Shown: positions 1-5,252 of the stretch, piece after piece
How positions within the stretch are numbered: the stretch's first letter is position 1
Layout of the letters: every line of letters begins with the position of its first letter
NCBI GenBank assembly: GCA_905236615.1
Contig: CAJORC010000402.1
Coordinates: forward strand, 1-7,653
Direction of reading: 5' to 3'
DNA: 7,653 nucleotides
Source: an uncultured Lachnospiraceae bacterium
GTDB lineage: Bacteria > Bacillota > Clostridia > Lachnospirales > Lachnospiraceae
Notes under the pieces: model-generated
What the model saw: the letters and a program-made list of their open reading frames with translations, nothing else
Told to the model about the DNA's origin: nothing
Databases searched by the model: none
Translations under genes and position numbers: made by a program

Positions 1-188
1 ATCTTTGGTTCTCTCTTTCAGAGGTGTGTTCCTTACCAAATCAAAAGGTGTAAACAAGGTGTAAATCTGATACTATTCTGCACACAATTGGCTTATTTCC
101 GCCATTCTTTGCTTTGGCATTAAATCCTGCCGTGGCAGACAAATAAAACTTTTTTCATCGCTTAAAACCTCGTATTTACCGAATTTTT
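1..188 (-). other. Predicted leftward transcript of unknown nature (leader, ncRNA or decayed gene)
   Basis: A near-consensus promoter at 195-223 should start a transcript near base 188 that runs left out of the window. The first 188 bases of that RNA carry no long open frame with a good start. A start codon at 158-156, preceded by a GAGG at plausible distance, gives only 12 codons before TAA. The RNA has several inverted repeats (127-138; 4-9 with 35-40) and a direct repeat (45-65). It could be a long 5' leader of a gene beyond the left edge, a structured non-coding RNA, or a pseudogene remnant. The sequence alone does not decide between these. Confidence 0.3.
45..65. repeat. Two direct repeats at 11-base period
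   Basis: AAGGTGTAAA occurs at 45-54 and again at 56-65, exactly one helical turn apart. On the minus strand this reads as TTTACA-N5-TTTACA, the layout bound in tandem by OmpR/PhoB-family regulators; B. subtilis Pho boxes are TT(A/C/T)ACA-type hexamers at similar spacing. It lies about 120-145 bases downstream of the predicted leftward start site, so it may belong to a further promoter or gene to the left. Function is inferred only from layout. Confidence 0.4.
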
Positions 189-194
189 CAGTTT

Positions 195-223
195 ATTATA
201 CCTTATTATCATGCATATATCAA
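195..223 (-). promoter_or_regulatory. Sigma-A-type promoter pointing left
   Basis: Read on the minus strand, TTGATA (223-218) is followed by a 17-base spacer and then TATAAT (200-195). This matches the housekeeping consensus at 5 of 6 and 6 of 6 positions with the ideal spacing. Transcription would begin around base 188 and proceed toward base 1. It is the best promoter match seen in the window and does not serve the chemotaxis operon. It diverges from the possible small peptide gene that starts at 234. Confidence 0.6.
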
Positions 224-233
224 AGAAGACTAA

Positions 234-353
234 ATGGTTCAGAGATTAATGAAAATGATGCTGTTGCTTTTTGCGAAAGTAGTAAATAATGTCAGAAATA
301 GAATCGATGAGATGTCTGAACTGATTAGACAGGCAAAGGAGCGGAAAGAGTAA
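234..353 (+). CDS. Possible 39-residue small protein, unrecognised
   Basis: An open frame from ATG at 234 to TAA at 351-353 encodes 39 residues. It has a short hydrophobic patch near the N-terminus (MKMMLLLFAKVV, residues 6-17) and then a highly charged, probably helical second half rich in Arg, Lys and Glu ending in KERKE. A purine-rich AAAGAAG at 222-228 sits five bases before the ATG. Alternative starts are ATG 249 and 255. Codon choice resembles the neighbouring operon. No family is recognised. The hydrophobic-plus-amphipathic plan fits a small membrane-associated peptide, but chance is possible at this length, and no clear rightward promoter is visible in front of it. Confidence 0.3.
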   Translation: MVQRLMKMMLLLFAKVVNNVRNRIDEMSELIRQAKERKE

Positions 354-358
354 GCATC

Positions 359-393
359 TTTATAAATGCAATCCATTGTGGAAAATTTATAAA
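359..393. repeat. AT-rich hairpin
   Basis: TTTATAAAT (359-367) and ATTTATAAA (385-393) form a perfect 9-base inverted repeat. Inside it TCCA (372-375) can pair with TGGA (379-382) around a TTG loop. It begins six bases after the stop of the possible small peptide gene. The stem is nearly all A/T and no uninterrupted T run follows, so it is a poor intrinsic terminator. It may instead be a protein-binding dyad. Confidence 0.4.
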
Positions 394-453
394 AAATTAA
401 TCTTTATTTTGGTTTTTATGGGAAACATGCCTTATTTTATTCAACTAATTTTG

Positions 454-459
454 TATAAT
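454..459 (+). promoter_or_regulatory. Candidate -10 box for the chemotaxis operon
   Basis: TATAAT at 454-459 lies 80 bases before the first start codon. No good TTGACA is present at the usual distance; TTATTT at 432-437, with a 16-base spacer, is the best available. Either the promoter is weak and activator-dependent or the true promoter lies elsewhere. The box is part of an inverted repeat (GTATAAT 453-459, ATTATAC 473-479), which could let a repressor cover the polymerase site. No flagellar sigma-28 pattern (TAAA with GCCGATAA) was seen. Confidence 0.4.
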
Positions 460-525
460 AAAGTGGTGAAGGATTATACGATTTAAAATAAAGGCGTATT
501 GGGATTTCCTGTACACCTGAAAGAT

Positions 526-534
526 AAGGGGGAG
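526..534 (+). promoter_or_regulatory. Ribosome binding site fixing a TTG start
   Basis: AAGGGGGAG lies five bases before TTG at 540-542. The codon just before this TTG (537-539) is an in-frame TGA, so the frame cannot extend further upstream. The next in-frame ATG is 40 codons later, inside the sensor domain. TTG at 540 is therefore the best start for the kinase gene. Confidence 0.8.
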
Positions 535-539
535 ATTGA

Positions 540-1979
540 TTGAGCGGCTTTTCAGCAGTTACTTCAGTCTTTGATAAGACGTCTGAGATAATCTGCTTTT
601 TTGACAGAGAAGGTCTCATAAGGTATATCAATAAGGTTGGAAGCGATGAGCTCAGCATGGAAGCTCTTGATTCCAATATCAAGGATATTCTGCCTAATTT
701 TTTCCCTGAGAATGAAGATATTTTTGAATTTATAGAAAAGAACTCCGATAGTGACATCAAAGGAGATGCATACAGGAAGAACCACAGCTGTTTTCCTGTC
801 AGGCTTAAGGTATTTATAGCGGAGGGTATTTCCCCAAAACCTCTGGGTGTATGTATGATGACTGACATACGTGAGATTGACCTGCAGCTGAAACAGAAAA
901 AGAAAATGGAAGAGGACATGCAGGAAGTCCTTAAGGCACAGGATGAATTTGTGGCGAACCTGACACATGAGCTCAGAACACCGGTCAACGGCATAAAGGG
1001 ACATATAAACAATCTGAAAGCGGAAGAAGATGATGCGGCAAAGCGCCGGACTATGAATATAGTGCTTACCTGCTGCGACAACATGGAGAAGATAATCAAC
1101 AATCTTCTTGATTATGCAAAGATTGAAAACGGAAAGATGGAGATCGTCGCTGAAAAATTCTCTCTGCATAATCTTATTTCGAACTGCATAAATATGTCGG
1201 TTTCCGTTGCAAATGAAAAAGGACTTAACCTTACGAGCCATATAGCTGACAACGTGCCTGATGAAGTGATAGGCGATGAGTTCAGGTTAAGTCAGGTGAT
1301 CAATAATCTTATAAACAATGCCCTGAAATTTACTTCAATAGGTCATGTGGCACTCGAATTATATAAGACAAAACAGAATGGAAAAGACATTGAGCTTACC
1401 TTTTTCGTAATGGATACCGGAATAGGTATGTCGAAGGAGGATAAGGATAAACTGTTCAAGAGCTTTACCCAGGTTGACGGCAGCATAACGAGAAAGTACG
1501 GCGGAACCGGCCTCGGTCTTTATGTATGCAAGCAGATAGTTGAGCTTATGGGCGGACATATAGAGATAGAGAGTGAAAAAGGCAAAGGATCCACCTTTAT
1601 ATTCACGGTTAACTTAAACGTTGAAAATGAAGGCACTGATGATGAAGAAGTTACAATCTCAGACTTGAAGAAATCGCTCGTCTTTGACCGAGAACAGGAA
1701 GAAACAGAGGAGATGACCGAGTACGGAAGTGCACGGAACATTTCAATGATGAGGGATCTTATAGAGAAAACGGTTCTCTGCGTCGAACTTGAAAACTGGC
1801 AGAAAGCTGAAGACTTTGCGGAAAATATAAAGAAACTGACCGCGAATGCGCCTAAGGAAGTTTCGGATATCGCCCTCAGACTTGTAATGAATATCCGTAA
1901 GGAAAAGAAGGAAAAATGCAGTGAATATCTTGAGGGGCTTAATGATGCCGTCTATGAATTAAAGAAGGCGGGTGAGTGA
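540..1979 (+). CDS. Cytoplasmic PAS-domain sensor histidine kinase
   Basis: This 479-residue protein autophosphorylates on histidine and should donate phosphate to a response regulator, most simply the product of the overlapping next gene. No membrane segment or signal peptide is present, so sensing is cytosolic. Residues 8-115 look like a PAS domain (FFDREGLIRYIN at 20-31). A charged helix at 110-135 leads into HisKA with the phosphoacceptor H143 in LTHELRTP. The ATPase domain has the N box near 256-260, DTGIG at 292-296, the F box near 306-309 and GGTGLGL at 321-327, so the kinase looks catalytically intact and resembles hybrid-kinase cores. No receiver is attached. The tail (about 400-479) is helical and resembles an Hpt domain in which Glu428 replaces the phosphorylatable His. 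The start is TTG. It heads the operon, and its stop overlaps the next gene by 8 bases, implying translational coupling. Confidence 0.9.
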   Translation: MSGFSAVTSVFDKTSEIICFFDREGLIRYINKVGSDELSMEALDSNIKDILPNFFPENEDIFEFIEKNSDSDIKGDAYRKNHSCFPVRLKVFIAEGISPKPLGVCMMTDIREIDLQLKQKKKMEEDMQEVLKAQDEFVANLTHELRTPVNGIKGHINNLKAEEDDAAKRRTMNIVLTCCDNMEKIINNLLDYAKIENGKMEIVAEKFSLHNLISNCINMSVSVANEKGLNLTSHIADNVPDEVIGDEFRLSQVINNLINNALKFTSIGHVALELYKTKQNGKDIELTFFVMDTGIGMSKEDKDKLFKSFTQVDGSITRKYGGTGLGLYVCKQIVELMGGHIEIESEKGKGSTFIFTVNLNVENEGTDDEEVTISDLKKSLVFDREQEETEEMTEYGSARNISMMRDLIEKTVLCVELENWQKAEDFAENIKKLTANAPKEVSDIALRLVMNIRKEKKEKCSEYLEGLNDAVYELKKAGE

Positions 1980-2946
1980 TATGGAGGAGAAAAAATCTAC
2001 TATACTCATCGTTGACGATGCGATCATAAATATAGGAATGCTTGAAGATATACTGATCGACCTGGGTTACAACACTCTTACGGCGAGCAGTGCGGCGGAA
2101 GCGACTTCCATATTGACGGAACAGTTCCCGGATATGGTGCTCCTTGACATAATGATGCCGGATATAAACGGATATGAATTCTGTCAGATGCTCAAGGAAA
2201 ACCCGCATACAAGAGATATTCCTGTCATCTTCGTGTCGGCAGCCGAAAGCGAAGATGAGATGGAGAAAGCCTTTGAGATAGGAGGCGTTGATTTCATTAA
2301 AAAGCCTTTTAATGTTACGGAGATCAAGGCAAGGGTTTCAACGCATCTAAATATACATCTCCTGAAAAAAGAGCTTCAGGAGTCAAACCGGAAGCTCAAC
2401 CGTGTTATCAGTGAACAGAGCAAAAAGATCGATGAAGAAAAAAGACGTATCTTAAACAATATCGTGGCGCTTAATTATACGAGCGGTGACGGGAAGCGGA
2501 GAAGCAAGATAGTTTCGGCAAACTCAAGGATGCTCGCACAGGCACTTAACTTTACGGAAAAATATGAAAACAGTATTTCCGGAGCCTTTGTCGATGGTAT
2601 AGAGATCGCCGGCGTTATAAGAGAGATCGATTACAATCTTTTTAAGGTCTTTTTTGCGGAAGATGATAAAAATATAGCCGTAGCTGCTGCTGCGGATGTT
2701 GTAAAAAGTTTCAGAGAAAAATGGGATGGAAGCGGAATGCCTGAGGGGCTAAAAGGAGAGGAAATACCGCTTGCAGCAAGGATAGTTTGCATAACGGACA
2801 GATTTGACTATTACACCTCACAGGGAAATTCCAGGGAAAAAAGTTTTAAGATAATGAGGGAAGAGCGTGAAAAAACTTTTGACCCATATCTTCTGGATCT
2901 CTTTTTCAGGATTGAGAAACAGATGAAATCTTGGAATAGGAAGTGA
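1972..2946 (+). CDS. Response regulator: receiver plus degenerate, histidine-free HD-GYP-like domain
   Basis: The protein has 324 residues. Residues 9-128 are a complete receiver: acidic pair D15/D16, phosphoacceptor D59 in LLDIMMP, S89 and K111 before Pro. A coiled-coil linker (130-160) leads to a domain (about 165-320) whose second half follows the HD-GYP cyclic-di-GMP phosphodiesterase pattern: EKWDGSGMPEGLKGEEIPL at 249-267, ITDRFD at 274-279, FDP at 303-305. The HD dyad region (205-212) is altered, the usual HH before the GYP loop is Phe247-Arg248, and no histidine occurs anywhere after residue 129, so metal-dependent catalysis by the family mechanism is not expected. It probably acts by protein contact or ligand binding. 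The start is either GTG 1972, overlapping the kinase gene, or ATG 1981, one base past the kinase stop; both keep the receiver whole. Probable partner of the upstream kinase. Confidence 0.85.
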   Translation: MSDMEEKKSTILIVDDAIINIGMLEDILIDLGYNTLTASSAAEATSILTEQFPDMVLLDIMMPDINGYEFCQMLKENPHTRDIPVIFVSAAESEDEMEKAFEIGGVDFIKKPFNVTEIKARVSTHLNIHLLKKELQESNRKLNRVISEQSKKIDEEKRRILNNIVALNYTSGDGKRRSKIVSANSRMLAQALNFTEKYENSISGAFVDGIEIAGVIREIDYNLFKVFFAEDDKNIAVAAAADVVKSFREKWDGSGMPEGLKGEEIPLAARIVCITDRFDYYTSQGNSREKSFKIMREEREKTFDPYLLDLFFRIEKQMKSWNRK

Positions 2947-2952
2947 CGATGA

Positions 2953-3762
2953 ATGACTGATGTTGAATTTAACAGGCTTGTTGAGTTTTTAGAAAGCAGG
3001 TATGGAATCAATCTCGCAAGCAAAAAAGTAATTGTTCAGGGAAGGCTTGACAATTATCTCGCAAGAAACGGCTATGCCAGTTACGGGGATTATCTCAATG
3101 CGGTAGAACAGGACAGAAGCGGGCATGAGCTTCAGAACATGCTCAATATACTTACGACTAATCATACTTATTTCTGGAGGGAACCCGATCATTTTGTTTT
3201 TTTAAGAGATGTTATCCTTCCATGGGTTGCAAAGAAAGAAAGACATACACACGATATAAGGATATGGTCGGGAGCATCCTCATCCGGAGAGGAGCCTTAC
3301 ACTATAGCAATGGTTGTAAAGGACTTTCTTGGGCTGGATTACGGAAAATGGGATGCGACACTTCTGGCAACCGATCTTTCAAGTGAAGTTCTTCGTTTTG
3401 CAATGAAGGGAGTTTACCTTAAGGAGAAAATTGAGGTTTTGCCGCCGGCATGGCAGCGGGCTAATTTTAAGCAGGTAGACGAATACAATTATGCGGTTAA
3501 AGATGACGTGAAGAAAAACGTCATGTTCAGACAGTTTAATCTGATGGATCCGTTTCCTTTTAAAAATAAGATGCACTGCGTATTCCTGCGTAATGTAATG
3601 ATCTATTTTTCAGAGGATACAAAGAGAAATCTTGTAAACAAGATTTATGACATACTTGAACCCGGCGGATACCTTATCATAGGAAATACAGAGAACATTG
3701 ACAAGGATGCCACTCAGCTTGAATATGTCAGACCCTCGATTTTCAGGAAAGTACAAGGATAA
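2953..3762 (+). CDS. cheR: Chemoreceptor glutamate methyltransferase CheR
   Basis: CheR transfers methyl groups from S-adenosylmethionine to glutamates in chemoreceptor helices, the forward arm of adaptation. At 269 residues it is of normal family length. An N-terminal helical domain (1-85) contains the LTTNHTYFWREPDHF stretch (67-81). The SAM-binding domain has WSGASSSGEEPYTIAM (105-120), ATDLS (139-143), FLRNVMIYF (211-219) and GGYLIIGNTE (238-247), which match the CheR signatures. Differences from the common form are FWRE for FFRE and GNTE for the usual GHSE-like end. No TPR extension is present. ATG 2953 is preceded by AGGAAG at 2938-2943 and lies six bases after the previous stop. It pairs with cheB directly downstream. 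Confidence 0.95.
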   Translation: MTDVEFNRLVEFLESRYGINLASKKVIVQGRLDNYLARNGYASYGDYLNAVEQDRSGHELQNMLNILTTNHTYFWREPDHFVFLRDVILPWVAKKERHTHDIRIWSGASSSGEEPYTIAMVVKDFLGLDYGKWDATLLATDLSSEVLRFAMKGVYLKEKIEVLPPAWQRANFKQVDEYNYAVKDDVKKNVMFRQFNLMDPFPFKNKMHCVFLRNVMIYFSEDTKRNLVNKIYDILEPGGYLIIGNTENIDKDATQLEYVRPSIFRKVQG

Positions 3763-3780
3763 GAAGGGGGCGGACGTGAA

Positions 3781-4812
3781 ATGAGAAAAATAAAGGTACT
3801 TGTTGTAGATGACTCGGCTATGTTTGCCAATCTTATGATAAACGGTCTGAGAGCAGACTCGAGTCTTGAAGTAGTCGGAGTGGCAGCAAATCCCTTTGAA
3901 GCAAGGGATATGATACTCAAATACAGACCGGATGTAATGACACTTGATATTGAAATGCCGAGAATGGACGGTATTGAATTTCTGCAGAGGCTTATGCCGC
4001 AGTATCCGATTCCGGTGGTTATGGTGAGTTCACTTAGTGACAAGGTTTTCGATGCACTTCGTGTGGGGGCGGTAGATTTTATATCCAAACCTGTAAACAT
4101 GACGAAGGAGGAAATACTTAATTACCTAAAGAGAGAACTCTGTACCAAGGTCAAGATCGCATCAACGGTAAATGTGAGTCAGATGAAAAAAGCCGTACCA
4201 AAGAGCAGTGCGGTATCGGCGGATAAAAATATAAATAATAAGGAACTGGTAGTGGCACTGGGAGCATCTACAGGAGGTACGGAAGCTCTTGCTGATGTGA
4301 TAATGGGATTCAGGGCGGATATCCCGGGAACGATTGTTACACAGCATATGCCTCCCGGATTCACGAAGATGTTTGCCGAAAGGCTGAATAACCAGTGCGC
4401 AGTCAAAGTCAAAGAGGCGGCGACAGGAGATTCGATAGTGCCGGGGCAGGTCCTTATAGCACCCGGTGACAAGCATTTAAGACTTGTCAAGAACGGAGAA
4501 CATTTCCAGGTTGAATGTAAAAAAGGCGAGAGGGTAAGCGGTCACTGCCCGTCAGTTGATGTAATGTTCGAATCTGTTGCAAAAGTGGCAGGCAGGCGGG
4601 CTGTAGCGGCAATCCTTACCGGAATGGGAAAGGACGGAGCAGACGGACTTCTCGCTATCAGAAGATCTGGCGGACATACGATAGGTCAGGATGAGGCATC
4701 CTGCGTGGTATACGGAATGCCAAAGGTTGCTTATGATATTGGCGCTGTGGAGTACCAGCTCCCGCTTAGTGCAATATCCAACAAGATATATAGTGTTTTA
4801 TCAACGATGTAA
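3781..4812 (+). CDS. cheB: Chemotaxis methylesterase/glutamine deamidase CheB
   Basis: CheB removes methyl groups from chemoreceptor glutamates and can deamidate glutamines; phosphorylation by CheA relieves inhibition by its receiver. The protein has 343 residues, close to the enteric enzymes. The receiver (3-120) has D10/D11, phosphoacceptor D56 in TLDIEMP, S83/S84 and K103 before Pro. A linker at about 121-153 joins the esterase domain (about 155-343), with the serine in GASTGG (S163), the histidine in QHMP (H189) and the aspartate in GMGKDG (D285). These triad positions are each one residue short of Salmonella CheB, so both domains look functional. AAGGGGG at 3764-3770 precedes ATG 3781, 18 bases after cheR. 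Confidence 0.96.
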   Translation: MRKIKVLVVDDSAMFANLMINGLRADSSLEVVGVAANPFEARDMILKYRPDVMTLDIEMPRMDGIEFLQRLMPQYPIPVVMVSSLSDKVFDALRVGAVDFISKPVNMTKEEILNYLKRELCTKVKIASTVNVSQMKKAVPKSSAVSADKNINNKELVVALGASTGGTEALADVIMGFRADIPGTIVTQHMPPGFTKMFAERLNNQCAVKVKEAATGDSIVPGQVLIAPGDKHLRLVKNGEHFQVECKKGERVSGHCPSVDVMFESVAKVAGRRAVAAILTGMGKDGADGLLAIRRSGGHTIGQDEASCVVYGMPKVAYDIGAVEYQLPLSAISNKIYSVLSTM

Positions 4813-4829
4813 GAAGGGAGACACTGACG

Positions 4830-5225
4830 ATGAAGATACTTATAGCAGAGGATGATTTCGCCAGTAGAAAGTTCATAATGAACCATATGTCGAAATATGG
4901 CGAATGTGACGGCACCGTGGACGGACAGGAGGCTGTGGAAGCTTATGTAATGGCGATGGAGGATGATGAACCCTACAATCTTGTCTGCCTTGATGTCATG
5001 ATGCCGGAGATGGACGGTTATCAGGTTCTTAAGACTATTCGTGAGATTGAAAAGGACAAGGGTATTGAGCCGAAGCAGCAGGTTAAAGTCATAATGATGA
5101 CGGCACTCTCAGCTGAGAAGAACGTTAAGATGGCTTTTGAACTTGGTGCAACGGTTTACTGTGCAAAACCTGTGGACGTTGATAAATTAAAAATGGCAAT
5201 GAAAAAGCTGAAACTGATCAAATAA
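4830..5225 (+). CDS. Single-domain CheY-like response regulator
   Basis: This stand-alone receiver has 131 residues and no output domain. The acidic cluster is E7-D8-D9, the phosphoacceptor D55 (CLDVMMPEMDG), then T91 in MMTA and K113 in YCAKP; Tyr110 stands where the switch aromatic of CheY lies. It is about ten residues longer than enteric CheY because of extensions around residues 40-50 and 72-84. Lying between cheB and cheA, it is a likely CheA phosphate acceptor, and either the motor-binding CheY or an auxiliary receiver that competes for phosphate. The sequence does not show a flagellar-switch contact clearly enough to assign cheY outright. GAAGGGAG (4813-4820) precedes the ATG, 17 bases after cheB. 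Confidence 0.9.
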   Translation: MKILIAEDDFASRKFIMNHMSKYGECDGTVDGQEAVEAYVMAMEDDEPYNLVCLDVMMPEMDGYQVLKTIREIEKDKGIEPKQQVKVIMMTALSAEKNVKMAFELGATVYCAKPVDVDKLKMAMKKLKLIK

Positions 5226-5252
5226 GCCTGCAGTAAAGAAAGGAGGGAGACG

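Larger units (their letters stand above)
1..539. other. AT-rich upstream region without a confident protein gene
   Basis: This stretch separates whatever lies to the left from the chemotaxis operon. What can be seen in it, from left to right: a TTTGGT/ACCAAA inverted repeat (4-9 and 35-40), two copies of AAGGTGTAAA eleven bases apart (45-54 and 56-65), a short CTGCC/GGCAG dyad (127-138), a leftward sigma-A-like promoter (195-223), a possible small rightward peptide gene (234-353), a hairpin (359-393), and a TATAAT box (454-459) inside an inverted repeat. Short reading frames are open at the left edge on both strands, but none has convincing protein character. The composition is more AT-rich than the genes that follow, as expected for a regulatory intergenic region. 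Confidence 0.7.

Noticed and set aside
1..123. Open frame at the left edge on the plus strand, ending TAA at 121-123, as the tail of an upstream gene
   Set aside because: The translation is rich in Cys, His and Trp with no recognisable motif, all three plus frames stay open for 16-41 codons here, and the codons do not resemble those of the operon.
127..155. Rightward intrinsic terminator: CTGCC/GGCAG dyad followed by a T run
   Set aside because: The stem is at most five base pairs with a two-base loop, and eleven bases separate it from the T run, which is too far for a standard terminator.
360..539. Cyclic-di-GMP riboswitch or sigma-28 flagellar promoter ahead of the operon
   Set aside because: Searched by eye because of the motility theme; neither the conserved GEMM riboswitch blocks nor a TAAA/GCCGATAA promoter pattern is present.
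564..1241. Long minus-strand open frame inside the kinase gene (225 codons)
   Set aside because: It is a shadow of the well-supported plus-strand kinase; it has no ribosome site and its translation is low-complexity with no domain.
1972..2946. Active cyclic-di-GMP phosphodiesterase assignment for the response regulator
   Set aside because: The metal-binding histidines required by the HD-GYP mechanism are all absent, so only a degenerate HD-GYP-like label is supported.
4162..4490. Two overlapping minus-strand open frames inside cheB
   Set aside because: The plus strand here encodes the intact CheB linker and catalytic domain, and the antisense frames lack start signals and recognisable motifs.
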